In this document: positions 18,001-25,353 of the stretch, one piece after another
Position numbering within the stretch: the first letter of the stretch is position 1
Layout: each line of letters starts with the position of its first letter
NCBI GenBank assembly: GCA_937916355.1
Contig: CALFTM010000011.1
Coordinates: forward strand, 1-29,518
Length of the DNA: 29,518 bases
Source: an uncultured Bacteroidales bacterium
Lineage (GTDB): Bacteria; Bacteroidota; Bacteroidia; Bacteroidales; Paludibacteraceae
Reading direction: 5' to 3'
Position numbers and translations under genes: made by a program
Notes under the pieces: model-generated
What the model was told of the DNA's origin: nothing
Databases searched by the model: none
The model's input: the letters and a program-made list of their open reading frames with translations, nothing else

Positions 18001-19589
18001 CACAACTTTCTGTTGGATGGAGATGGCAAAGAACTCTTCAACAACTTCACGATAAGATTTTGCGAAGAAGCCTTCGTGGTATCAGTTGAGGTTGTGGTAA
18101 GTTCTCCTACCGTGTACGTTTTACCCCCCTTCACATACTCGTATGCAACCGCCACGATTCGGTCTGCAGAAGAAGAACTACGCAAAGAGATATAACCCAA
18201 TTCCGGATTCAATGTATATTCAGACTCCGTCAACAAACGTGCACTATTTAGAATTTCATAATCCTCGGTCGACTTCAATGGCTTTCCGTCGATAGTCATT
18301 TCCTCCAACGCATACGAAGCCGACTGAATATCTCTGATGTCTGGATTTGCGACCAATTGAGCATACAAATTGCCATTCTTATTAGAAGGTAAATTTTCAG
18401 ACAGACCATCCATATCATAAGATTCTGACAAATCAGTCAATGCCACAATGTTACGGGTAGTATAATTGGAAGAGGAAGAAGAAGAAGCGTTAGTCACCCA
18501 CACCTCCACTTTATTGATAACGATACCCGACTGAGGGTTTGGAACATTTTTTGCCCATTCATCATAATGGTCATAAAAATACGTGGAGAGGAAGAAGTGT
18601 TTATTCTCCTCATAATCAGTTGGGAGCAATTCAAAATCGGTAGTTTGAGCCCCATCAGCAGTAATGGTTTTTCGTTCGGACTGTTGTTGAGATACAATTG
18701 CAGAGACTTTCAACTTACCAAATTGGAGATCTGTCCTGAAACCAAAAAGGTCTGTACTTCCTGTTATCAGAGAAGAAGAGAGTGGCAAACTTACATTTCC
18801 AGCCTCTATTTTTTGGATAATATCATCCTCGTCTCCCTTATAACCCAAATTGACCAAACTCTGATCTGCATCAAATGTCGCCTCGGTATTATAATTAAGT
18901 TTGAAATTTATTTTATCACCAACAGAACCATTTGCCGAAAGTTGTATTTTGGTATCGAAATCAAAAATTGTATTGATTCGGTTTCGTTCTGAAATAGTGG
19001 GATTCTCCCTTTTAGAAATGTTAAACCCGAAATCCAAATCTACCGACCCTTGAGTCTTCAACTGTACTCCTCCCGGTCCAAAAATATTCTCTCCCTTTTC
19101 CCCTAATCCTATTTTTATGTCGCTCAAAGAGAACTTGTTGCCTCCATCCGTATTGGTTTTTGCCTTCTCCGCCCAATACTGGTTCATCGACTCCTGCAAA
19201 GCATGTTTACGATATTCATCTTCACTCAACACAAAAGGAGTAGAAATATCCATATCCCCCACTCTCGAATGAAATATGTAATAACCAGTAGCCGGGTCAT
19301 ATTCCACATTGGAGGTCACATTTGAAGGATCTTTCAAATCTACAGCAGATTTTTTTTTCAGTTCGTCATAAGTCACAACCTCATGATTTTTAACCGGATA
19401 CTTTAAACCCTTAACCGTATCCAAACTACTCAACTGAGGCTCGTCAGCATCAGCCGCCACACGATCCTTAGAAACTGAACGTCCGATTCTCGGTTTTAAA
19501 GACATCCTATCCGATTGTTGTGCATAAGAAATGGCAACACCAATCAACAGGATCCAACACAATATAATATATACAATCTTCTTCGTCAA
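12045..19589 (-). CDS. sprA: Type IX secretion outer-membrane translocon SprA/Sov
   Basis: At 2514 residues this matches the SprA/Sov family (about 2400-2500), the giant beta-barrel pore through which type IX secretion cargo crosses the outer membrane. A signal peptide occupies residues 1-23 (ending ISYA). The family's repeated extracellular/periplasmic segments are recognisable, for example GYTVDYNLGIVKILDE near residue 710 and the long YIDDFEGTESSI block near 850. The C-terminus (LYYDCKSSTPKVSDGYPT, then a final NLTR) fits the closing barrel strands. The start is TTG at 19589: no in-frame ATG exists between the ruvA stop and codon 29, and starting at that ATG would remove the signal peptide. 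It follows ruvA after 30 bp, an arrangement I recall from other Bacteroidota. It should act with PorV, the plug protein and the PorLM motor, none of which is in the window. Confidence 0.95.
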   Translation of the reverse strand: MTKKIVYIILCWILLIGVAISYAQQSDRMSLKPRIGRSVSKDRVAADADEPQLSSLDTVKGLKYPVKNHEVVTYDELKKKSAVDLKDPSNVTSNVEYDPATGYYIFHSRVGDMDISTPFVLSEDEYRKHALQESMNQYWAEKAKTNTDGGNKFSLSDIKIGLGEKGENIFGPGGVQLKTQGSVDLDFGFNISKRENPTISERNRINTIFDFDTKIQLSANGSVGDKINFKLNYNTEATFDADQSLVNLGYKGDEDDIIQKIEAGNVSLPLSSSLITGSTDLFGFRTDLQFGKLKVSAIVSQQQSERKTITADGAQTTDFELLPTDYEENKHFFLSTYFYDHYDEWAKNVPNPQSGIVINKVEVWVTNASSSSSSNYTTRNIVALTDLSESYDMDGLSENLPSNKNGNLYAQLVANPDIRDIQSASYALEEMTIDGKPLKSTEDYEILNSARLLTESEYTLNPELGYISLRSSSSADRIVAVAYEYVKGGKTYTVGELTTTSTDTTKASSQNLIVKLLKSSLPSPSNRKLWNLSMRNIYSLNAYNVQRENFEVQIKYYYQNDSLTSYLTYIPELSNKNLLSVLNLDRLNKRMNAMPDGYFDYIPGYTVEPTTGRIIFLSTRPFDTGISKGYGNVANVEKYTFPELYDSTLTVAEQYTEKNKYLITGEYSSTSGSEIRLGVTNIARGSVRVTAGGRVLTEGSGYTVDYNLGIVKILDETALASNSPVNVSVESESFFNTQRKSLFGANAEYTFSDKFSLGATILRLNEKPLTQKVINGNEPISNTIWGMNGTFKSNWQWLTNVIDKLPLINATAPSSVAFSGEFAQLIPGHSRAVDQDDKEGVSYIDDFEGTESSINIKNPTAWALASTPRVSGGERNWNFIRSEDSYWKDYLNNVDLANIGYGLNRAHLAWYYIDQIFTSSTSNTPKHIKSDKEQMSNHYLRLVNEQEIYQDKDQIYGESTTLQTLHLHYYPKERGPYNLDVEKMGSDGYLMEPENRWAGITRKLDNTNFESSNIGYIEMWLMDPFVYTKDSIMNKTPGQLVFNLGNVSEDVLKDGRKSFENGLPTAQNMAAVDSTVWGRVPRLTAVTNSFDNTYLSQQDLGLNGLSTEEELTYFETYGRYRNAINEKVTTEAKMRWANETFSPLTDPAGDDFHYYRGTDFDEKETNIFDRYKYYNGLEGNSTSSDEQFTSSATTSPDTEDLNGDNTLNETEQYYEYVVEINEDMFKEENWEKNHITNMVTSTVELKNGDKDDIKWYQIRIPINTPNRVEGNIRDFRSIRFIRMYMTGFSEEEHLRFGELQLVRTDWKVYEKNDRLVENTIEEKLLGTGKINISSVCIENDKRKTPVAYQLPPGIERTTDPSQTQLTQENEQSMVLKIDSLEPNDARAVYKTTMLDTRRYKRFKMFVHAEELIDAEEIPNNRLYAFVRFGSDFTENYYEYRIPLKITQEGAVDPYEVWPEENNFDFAFEQLTKLKLERDKRKLEGQARYNERYTKMDGNNTMAVIGSPSFGEITSMMIGVVNEDDVPHSAEIWVNEMRMVGFDEDGGWAAVANLGIVFSDLGSFNIGGQIETKGFGSIEDNVMDRNQDDNYEYNLSVAVQLGKLFPDKARVNIPFTYTRTHQMSSPKYDPLNTDVQLDESLETYESDKVKDSIKSMSRTNKVYQSLALNNVRVGIVSKKVPMPYDPANFSFSLGYNETEEVNPEVEYEKVKNYKGTFNYVYSLNPKPVEPFKKVKWLKSKHLKLIKDFNFYYAPKNVSFSTSMTRYYEETQNRNYNCPIVRDTTFQYMSWDKDWQWDRTSNIKWDLTRSLKFSFSSATNSEITELINVNDENGSRFVNVPLNKEYLNDIGYFDWYDKWKDTVWSSIKDFGEPVSYQQRFNVSYALPINKLPGLDWITSNAQYTADYQWDKGTVLEMGVMPSTGNLMQNHRDWNGDVRLNFETLYNKFPYLKRVNQKLKQNNTSTNKNKQKKDDNKPKVYERKKLRLKAKNKTRINHRLNTMKPIVVLTDTSGAVIQAKVKVIDQNSVFITTKQDYNNLTLSIKNDGKGEGPMSVVRDYSVRFLMMLRNFNVNYRHADVLEVNGYMPTSGFLGQDHDNPGYDFTFGFYNVDKFLNRIYHEDSLLIMNEDITNPIVHSTTQTLTVKSLVEPIPGLKIDLNASWYKNNVDEIYYMYGFLDDWNSRQLMGSFSRTCLPIRTAFRDIDMNSQLFARFLQNRDVIQRRIYGKVGYQNANGLPNFVSKSGSDVLIPAFYAAYMDEDAELVDLNCVPKGDFKSIITSLIPNWKVSCDALMRIPGIKKKFRSFNINHAYKSTYNIGSYESLTDWTSLYGVDDYGILGENEGYNNIATQYDVTSVNITEQFSPLIGVDASLKNSLTFKFEVKKSRTVQLDIPGNQIFESGSMEYVFGSGYRFDDIGMIIKVDDKKKKKVKNDLNLRADVSYKNTDAFIRVIDDEYSQMSSGLKSLTVKFSADYVLSERLNVKLYYDCKSSTPKVSDGYPTVTNDFGIALKINLTR

Positions 19590-19619
19590 CTTTCTACTTC
19601 TTGAATTTATATACCAAAA

Positions 19620-20213
19620 CTAACGTAGCCTATTCAAAGCCTCTTTAATCAATTTCTCGATAGAAAGGGATGGGGATTCCTTCAATATCGCCTCGCAAAT
19701 TTTAGCTGCAGCAGACTGTGCATAACCTAAAACCACAAGAGCCGCAACAGCCTCCTCTTTGGCAGGACTCAACAAATTCGCCTCCAATTCTGCCTCACCT
19801 ACCTTCTGCACCTTGTCTTTTAAATCAACAATAATGCGTTCAGCAGTTTTCGTCCCAATACCTTTTATGCTCTTCAACATCTTCACATTTTCAGTACTGA
19901 TGATCGTCAACAACTCGCTTACCGAATAAGCAGACAATATCACACGCGCAGAAGAAGCCCCCACACCAGAAACCGAAATTAACAACAAAAAAAGCTCTCT
20001 CTCCTCTTTAGAGGAAAAACCATAAAGAGTAAAAGCATCTTCCCGCACTGCTTCATAAATATACAATAAAACCTCGTCTTTATTGTGAGCAGCCGCCTCT
20101 ATCGCACCATAAGTGTTCAATGAGATATTTATCCCATAGCCAACCGAAGCCGCCTCAACAACAGCAACCGTCGGGGTCAATTCCATTACTTTTCCTCTTA
20201 TATATTCGTACAT
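19620..20213 (-). CDS. ruvA: Holliday junction DNA helicase subunit RuvA
   Basis: Binds four-way DNA junctions as a tetramer and loads RuvB for branch migration in recombinational repair. The 197-residue length is typical. Domain I (1-63) starts MYEYIRGKV and contains VGYGINIS. Domain II holds two helix-hairpin-helix motifs, SGVGASSA (82-89) and KGIGTKTAERI (117-127). The C-terminal domain III (about 150-197) would contact RuvB. First gene of the minus-strand unit with sprA. A possible -7 box lies at 20281-20274. Confidence 0.96.
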   Translation of the reverse strand: MYEYIRGKVMELTPTVAVVEAASVGYGINISLNTYGAIEAAAHNKDEVLLYIYEAVREDAFTLYGFSSKEERELFLLLISVSGVGASSARVILSAYSVSELLTIISTENVKMLKSIKGIGTKTAERIIVDLKDKVQKVGEAELEANLLSPAKEEAVAALVVLGYAQSAAAKICEAILKESPSLSIEKLIKEALNRLR

Positions 20214-20273
20214 CTGAATTCTATTTGTATGTCATGCAACACACGACAAAAAACTAATCAGTTAAAAAACGTG

Positions 20274-20281
20274 CAAATGTA
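20274..20281 (-). promoter_or_regulatory. Possible -7 element for ruvA-sprA
   Basis: The minus strand reads TACATTTG, a full TAnnTTTG match, about 60 bases before the ruvA ATG. The -33 region has no clear TTTG at 19-21 bases, so this is a tentative call. Confidence 0.45.
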
Positions 20282-20301
20282 CAAATTATTGTTTTATTTT
20301 C

Positions 20302-20427
20302 TTCATTCTGAACAATATTATAGAGACAGAATGATGAAATTTAGTCCGTTATTAGTCCTTCTACAAAAAATATTTGAAAATATGCCACTTTTAATGTAAT
20401 TTTGCGAAAAATTGTGTTCATTCTGAA
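20302..20427. promoter_or_regulatory. Repeated TTCATTCTGAA element around the polysaccharide-export promoter
   Basis: TTCATTCTGAA occurs at 20302-20312 and again at 20417-20427. An inverted partial copy, CAGAATGA, is at 20327-20334. The first and inverted copies form a dyad upstream of the -33 box, and the second direct copy falls just after the predicted transcription start. The arrangement resembles operator sites flanking a promoter, but no regulator is known here. Confidence 0.4.
20373..20404 (+). promoter_or_regulatory. Bacteroidota-type promoter for the SLBB-wzz-coaBC-recN run
   Basis: TTTG at 20373-20376 and TAATTTTG at 20397-20404 are separated by exactly 20 bases, a full match to both boxes. 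Transcription would start near 20411, leaving a leader of about 41 bases before the ATG at 20452. The genes that follow are packed with gaps of 7-29 bp, so this promoter may drive up to seven genes. Confidence 0.82.
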
Positions 20428-20451
20428 ATATAAAAATTTTCATAATAAATT

Positions 20452-22914
20452 ATGACAGCTTTAAAAACAAGAAATGATTTGAGGAAAATGTTTTTTCTCT
20501 TTGTTTTTATGATAGCAATGGTGTTGGGTGCAAATGATGGAATGGCACAAATTTCCATGCAAAATCTCAACAGAGTGAAGGTCGATGAATTATCAGATTC
20601 GCAAATTGCTAATTTCATTCAAAAATACAAGGAGCAAGGATATACTTTGGCAGATGTAGAAAAAATGGCCAAAACCAAGAAGATGAATGCCGGGGAGTTA
20701 GAGAAACTCAAAAAGCGCATCAACGAAATGGAGTCGAGCCAATCTTCTGCATTGGCGACCGAAAACAGAGTAGAGGCTTTACAAGAGAAGCAAAGTTCAG
20801 AAGCCAGCTCACCAGCGAACACACCTATCAACAACAGAATATTCGGCTCTTCGCTGTTTGCCAATTCTAAAATATCATTCGAGCCAAGCCAGTCGGTTGC
20901 CACACCAAGGAACTACGTCATTGGAGTCAACGATGTACTCCATATTGATGTCTTCGGTCTTGCAGAAGCAACATACGACCTCACTGTTTCATCTCAAGGA
21001 TCTGTGAGAGTGCCAAACGTCGGTCTGGTTTCAGTAAGCGGAAAAACGATCGAACAAGTTGAAAAGATACTCAAAAAGAAACTTTCTTCTATCTACAGCT
21101 CGGTAAATGCGGGAAGTACGACGGTGGCTGTTTCCATCAATAAAATCCGTTCTATCAAAGTGTTCATCTTAGGAGAGGTGCGTAATCCTGGCACTTATCT
21201 TCTCACATCCGTTTCGTCCGTATTCAATGCCATGAGTGCGTGTGGAGGACCTTCCGAGAACGGATCATTCAGAAATGTAAAACTGATCCGAAATGGAAAA
21301 GAGATTGCCACAATAGACCTTTACGAATTTCTCTTAAATGGAGTCATGCCAAGTGACGTGACCCTACAGGATCAAGATGTCATTCAGGTTCCAACTTATC
21401 AAACAAGAGTCACCGTAAACGGATTCGTTAAAAGGGACGGTATCTACGAATTAAAGAGCGGAGAGAGCTTAAAAGACCTCATTAACTACTGTGGTGGATT
21501 CACAGACGACGCATACACTGATAGAATCGGAGTTTCCAGAAACCAAGGAGGAGAGAAAAGCGTTGCAGATGTTACGAAAGAACTGTTCTCAATGTTTACC
21601 CCAGCATCAGGTGATGTGTATCAAGTAGACCAAATCTTGGACAAATACGCCAACCGCGTACAAATCTTAGGTAGTGTGTTCCGTCCTGGTGTTTATGCTT
21701 TGGAAGAAGGAATGACTCTATATGACTTGGTTGAAAAAGCAAGCGGAATCACAGAAGATGCATTTATGGAGAGTGCAACCATCGTTCGTTTACAGGAGGA
21801 CTTAACCCCTGAGATTATTTCGTTCAGCGTAAAAGACTTAATGGAAAAAACTTTTAACGACACTCTCCGCAAGGAAGATATTGTCACAATCGGAGGCAAG
21901 ACTGACTTCGAGCCAGAAAAACAGGTTTCCATATATGGTGCAGTATTCTCCCCAGGGGTCTTCCCATACTACGAAAACATCACGCTAAAAGACCTTGTCT
22001 TTTTAGCGAGAGGATTCAAAGAGGAGGCCGACCCGACTAAAATCGAAGTAGTCAGAAGAATCATGGACAAAGAGACGCTATCTCTAAATGAGACCAAAAC
22101 AGAGATTTTCTCGTTAACCATGGGAAGAGACCTATCTGGAGAGGGGGCTGATTTTAAACTGCAGCCAAGAGACCAAGTCACCATTCGACAGATGGAAGGC
22201 TACGAGTCATTGGGAGTAGTACATATCCTCGGAGAGATTAAAAACCCGGGAGACTACGCAATTACAAAAAAGACAGAAAAGATTTCTGACATACTTAACC
22301 GTTGTGGAGGAACTTCTCGTTATGCATATCCTGAAGGTGCGTTTTTAATCCGCAAATCTAAAAGAAGCGCAGCAGAGGTAGAACGCGACCTCAAACTAAT
22401 TGAAATGATGAATAATCAAGAGGAGATGCAAGATGCACAAATTCGAGAAGAGTTTATGAAGCGAAAAGACCTTGTAGGCATCAGACTTGACAAAATAATG
22501 GATGACACAGATGAAAAGACCAACTTATACTTAGAGGAAGGAGACATTATATTTGTGCCTAAAACACTTCAGACGGTTACCGTGGGTGGTGCTGTTCAAG
22601 TTCCCGGCATGGAAGTCTACGGGCAAAAGGGATTACGAAAATATATCCGAGGAGCAGGTGGTTTTACAAAAAAAGCAAGAAAAAGTGGCGTATATGTCGC
22701 ATACTCCAATGGAGAGGTAAAATCCACAAGAAGGTTCTTATGGATGAAGAATTATCCAGACGTGAAGCCTGGTGCACATATATACGTTCCAGAGAAACCT
22801 GAAAGAAATTCAGATGATAGCAAATCTAATGCGACATTCTTCGTTTCTCTCTTCAGTTCAATGGCTACCATGGCATCAGTTGTTGTCTCCGCAATATCAG
22901 TAATGAGCAAATAA
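20452..22914 (+). CDS. SLBB-domain polysaccharide export protein (Wza-like)
   Basis: An 820-residue relative of Wza, the pore or adaptor for capsule/exopolysaccharide export. A signal-like hydrophobic segment lies at 13-26. A charged, probably coiled-coil region spans about 45-112. The polysaccharide export (Poly_export) domain runs from about 154 (YVIGVNDVLHIDVFG) to 232. Six SLBB-like repeats follow, beginning near residues 236, 320, 402, 491, 588 and 709, recognised by the pattern GxVxxPGxY plus a later Gly-rich turn. Wza has two such domains, so this is the long form often seen in Bacteroidota. A C-terminal hydrophobic segment (about 793-817) may be a membrane anchor. It is followed 11 bp later by a Wzz-like protein, supporting an export pair. 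Confidence 0.9.
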   Translation: MTALKTRNDLRKMFFLFVFMIAMVLGANDGMAQISMQNLNRVKVDELSDSQIANFIQKYKEQGYTLADVEKMAKTKKMNAGELEKLKKRINEMESSQSSALATENRVEALQEKQSSEASSPANTPINNRIFGSSLFANSKISFEPSQSVATPRNYVIGVNDVLHIDVFGLAEATYDLTVSSQGSVRVPNVGLVSVSGKTIEQVEKILKKKLSSIYSSVNAGSTTVAVSINKIRSIKVFILGEVRNPGTYLLTSVSSVFNAMSACGGPSENGSFRNVKLIRNGKEIATIDLYEFLLNGVMPSDVTLQDQDVIQVPTYQTRVTVNGFVKRDGIYELKSGESLKDLINYCGGFTDDAYTDRIGVSRNQGGEKSVADVTKELFSMFTPASGDVYQVDQILDKYANRVQILGSVFRPGVYALEEGMTLYDLVEKASGITEDAFMESATIVRLQEDLTPEIISFSVKDLMEKTFNDTLRKEDIVTIGGKTDFEPEKQVSIYGAVFSPGVFPYYENITLKDLVFLARGFKEEADPTKIEVVRRIMDKETLSLNETKTEIFSLTMGRDLSGEGADFKLQPRDQVTIRQMEGYESLGVVHILGEIKNPGDYAITKKTEKISDILNRCGGTSRYAYPEGAFLIRKSKRSAAEVERDLKLIEMMNNQEEMQDAQIREEFMKRKDLVGIRLDKIMDDTDEKTNLYLEEGDIIFVPKTLQTVTVGGAVQVPGMEVYGQKGLRKYIRGAGGFTKKARKSGVYVAYSNGEVKSTRRFLWMKNYPDVKPGAHIYVPEKPERNSDDSKSNATFFVSLFSSMATMASVVVSAISVMSK

Positions 22915-22925
22915 AAATAACGACC

Positions 22926-24098
22926 ATGAGTGAAATGGATGAATTATACAAAGCCCTACTGGGTGAAAAAGAGGAGAAAGAAGCTATTTCTCTGAGCGAT
23001 ATAATCAACATCGTCAAAGAATACTTCAATTACCTATGGAGCAAGAAGTGGATCATTGTGGCAGTCGGACTCCTCGGTGGAGTAATTGGTCTGATTTACA
23101 ACATTACCAAACCGATTAATTATACCGCCCACTATTCATTCTCTGTCGCTTCATCATCTGGTTCATCTTCTTCGTCCATGCTTTTAAGTCTGGTTGGCAT
23201 GGGAAATGGAAACTTAGACGCTTTTTCTGGAGACAATGTCTTGGAATTATTGAGGTCTAAAGAATTAATGGAAAGTGCTCTTCTTCAACCTACAGTCTAC
23301 AATGGAGATACAATCACCTTCATGGAATACTCGCTAATCGTGGATAGTGTTCGCGCAAAATGCGAAAGCGGAGAATTGGAAAAGCCGGAAGACGAAGGGA
23401 TGTTTTACATCTGCGATATACAATTCCCTTACGGACAAGAGCGAAGCACGTTCTCTCGCGAACAAGACTCTGTCCTAATGGCAAAAGCGGCAACTTTGGT
23501 TCTTGAAAACGTCGCTTCTTCTCGTAGAGATAAAAAATTGTCGTTCATGGACTACTCTTTCACATACCCTGATGAGGCATTCGCCAAAGAGTTTTCAAAA
23601 ATCCACTTGCAAACCGCTCATGAATTCTACGTCTCAACCAAAACAGAGATGGTGAGAAAGAATGTGGCATCATTTGAACGCAGAGCAGATTCCGTCCGTA
23701 AAGAGTTGGACAAGTCTCTCACACGCCGTGCTGTCTTCCTCGACTCGAACAAGGATGCTTCCGGACTCTACATCTCTTCACAAGCACAAAAGATTCAGAC
23801 AGATATCGAACTTCTTGCTGCGACCTACTCGGAAATCATGAAGAATGTCGAAACGCTTAAATTAGACCTTGTCAGGGAAACCCCTCTCATCAATACGATC
23901 GACACGCCTAAGTTTCCTCTTGAAAATGACAAAACAAGAAAGCTGAAGTCCATCGCACTGGGTGGTATTATCGCTGGATTCCTCATCTGTTTCATTCTTA
24001 TCGCCATTCATTACATTGAATACATGAAGAAAAAGATGGAAGAAGAGGCTTCGCAACTTCCGGCACCAAAAGAAAGTAACCAAAATGACGAACGCTAA
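22926..24098 (+). CDS. Wzz-like polysaccharide chain-length determinant protein
   Basis: A 390-residue inner-membrane protein with the Wzz topology: membrane helix at about 42-60, a large periplasmic part including helical stretches at about 235-315, a proline-containing IDTPKFPLEN motif at about 322-331 just before the second helix (about 341-362), and a short cytoplasmic tail (MKKKMEEEAS..., ending NDER). It regulates polymer length or couples synthesis to export. There is no C-terminal tyrosine kinase domain and no Walker motif, so it is not a Wzc-type fusion. It sits between the SLBB export protein (11 bp) and coaBC (14 bp). No glycosyltransferase or flippase is nearby. Confidence 0.88.
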   Translation: MSEMDELYKALLGEKEEKEAISLSDIINIVKEYFNYLWSKKWIIVAVGLLGGVIGLIYNITKPINYTAHYSFSVASSSGSSSSSMLLSLVGMGNGNLDAFSGDNVLELLRSKELMESALLQPTVYNGDTITFMEYSLIVDSVRAKCESGELEKPEDEGMFYICDIQFPYGQERSTFSREQDSVLMAKAATLVLENVASSRRDKKLSFMDYSFTYPDEAFAKEFSKIHLQTAHEFYVSTKTEMVRKNVASFERRADSVRKELDKSLTRRAVFLDSNKDASGLYISSQAQKIQTDIELLAATYSEIMKNVETLKLDLVRETPLINTIDTPKFPLENDKTRKLKSIALGGIIAGFLICFILIAIHYIEYMKKKMEEEASQLPAPKESNQNDER

Positions 24099-24112
24099 TC
24101 TTTTGATAAGCC

Positions 24113-25324
24113 ATGGAATCATCATTGAAAGAGAAAAACATATTAGTAGGTGTAACGGGAGGAATTGCCGCATATAAAACTGCGACGATTGTCCGTGAAC
24201 TCAAAAAAAGGGGGGCTGACGTAAAAGTTGTCATGACTCCACTGGCCAAACAGTTCATCACACCACTGACAATGGCAACACTCTCCCAACACCCGATTTT
24301 AGTGGATTTTTTCAATCCTGAAAATGGTGAATGGAACAGCCACGTCTCTCTCGGAATATGGGCAGACGCTTACCTAATTGCCCCTGCAACTGCAAACACA
24401 ATTGGGAAGATGGCGAACGGGATTGCAGATAACCTGCTTCTCACCTCATATTTATCGGCTAAATGCCCCGTATTCTTCGCACCTGCTATGGATCTCGACA
24501 TGTATGCCCATCCTGCAGTCCAAAAGAACATCCAGACGCTACAAGAAAGAGGAAACATCGTCATTGATGCTGAAAGTGGCTTCCTCGCCAGCGGTCTTGA
24601 AGGGAAAGGAAGAATGGCTGAGCCTCTCACAATTGTAAAAAAATTAGAAGATTTTTTTGCAGTGAAGATGGATCTACAAGGCAAATCAGTCATGATCACT
24701 GCCGGACCAACTTACGAAAAAATAGACCCAGTCCGTTTTATCGGGAACTACTCTTCAGGGAAAATGGGCTATGCGTTGGCTGAAGAGTGTGCGAATCGTG
24801 GAGCAAAGGTTTGTCTGATTTCAGGTCCAGTTTCTATTACTCCTATACACCCTAACATCACAAGGATTTCCGTGGAGAGCGCACATGAGATGTATGAGGC
24901 AGCGATAAAATCTTCAGACAATTCGGACATCGAAATATTATGTGCGGCAGTTGCAGACTACACACCTGCTGAACGTGCGGATAAAAAAATCAAACGTGAA
25001 AAGACTGGTGAAATGACACTCCACCTAATGCCAACGCAAGACATTGCCGCTCAATTAGGGAAAATAAAAAAGGAGGGGCAACTGATGGTCGGTTTTGCCT
25101 TAGAAACCGACAATGAAGAAAGCAATGCAGTAGACAAGTGCAACCGTAAAAATCTGGATTTCATTGTGATGAATTCTCTTAAAAACAAAAACACTTGTTT
25201 TCAGCATGATACCAACCAAATTACGATCTTTGACCGTAGCGGAGAAAAGTTTCCTTTTGAAATAAAATCGAAAAAAGAGGTCGCAAAAGATATTGTAGAC
25301 CATATTATCAAAAAATTAAAGTAA
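24113..25324 (+). CDS. coaBC: Bifunctional phosphopantothenoylcysteine decarboxylase / phosphopantothenate-cysteine ligase
   Basis: Makes 4'-phosphopantetheine precursors for coenzyme A: CoaB joins cysteine to phosphopantothenate and the FMN enzyme CoaC decarboxylates the product. The 403-residue length is normal. The CoaC half (1-185) has GVTGGIAAYK, the catalytic His in WNSHVSLG (H77) and APATANTIGK. The CoaB half (190-403) has ITAGPTYEKIDPVRFI, NYSSGKMG, AAVADYTPAE and KKIKR. Two CoaC sites differ from the textbook enzyme: the PxMNxxMW motif reads PAMDLDMY, and the flap reads LASGLEGKGRM without its usual Cys. Its start is 14 bp after the Wzz-like gene. Confidence 0.95.
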   Translation: MESSLKEKNILVGVTGGIAAYKTATIVRELKKRGADVKVVMTPLAKQFITPLTMATLSQHPILVDFFNPENGEWNSHVSLGIWADAYLIAPATANTIGKMANGIADNLLLTSYLSAKCPVFFAPAMDLDMYAHPAVQKNIQTLQERGNIVIDAESGFLASGLEGKGRMAEPLTIVKKLEDFFAVKMDLQGKSVMITAGPTYEKIDPVRFIGNYSSGKMGYALAEECANRGAKVCLISGPVSITPIHPNITRISVESAHEMYEAAIKSSDNSDIEILCAAVADYTPAERADKKIKREKTGEMTLHLMPTQDIAAQLGKIKKEGQLMVGFALETDNEESNAVDKCNRKNLDFIVMNSLKNKNTCFQHDTNQITIFDRSGEKFPFEIKSKKEVAKDIVDHIIKKLK

Positions 25325-25353
25325 ATTTGGAGGGAATTATAATTTAATTGCCT

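Noticed and set aside
20214..20451. Small gene or RNA in the ruvA / polysaccharide-export intergenic region
   Set aside because: No convincing reading frame or structured RNA was found; the stretch is AT-rich and explained by divergent promoters and the repeated motif.
25348..25353. Upstream TTG start for the porD-like gene
   Set aside because: The ATG at 25354 gives a normal signal peptide beginning MKLKY.
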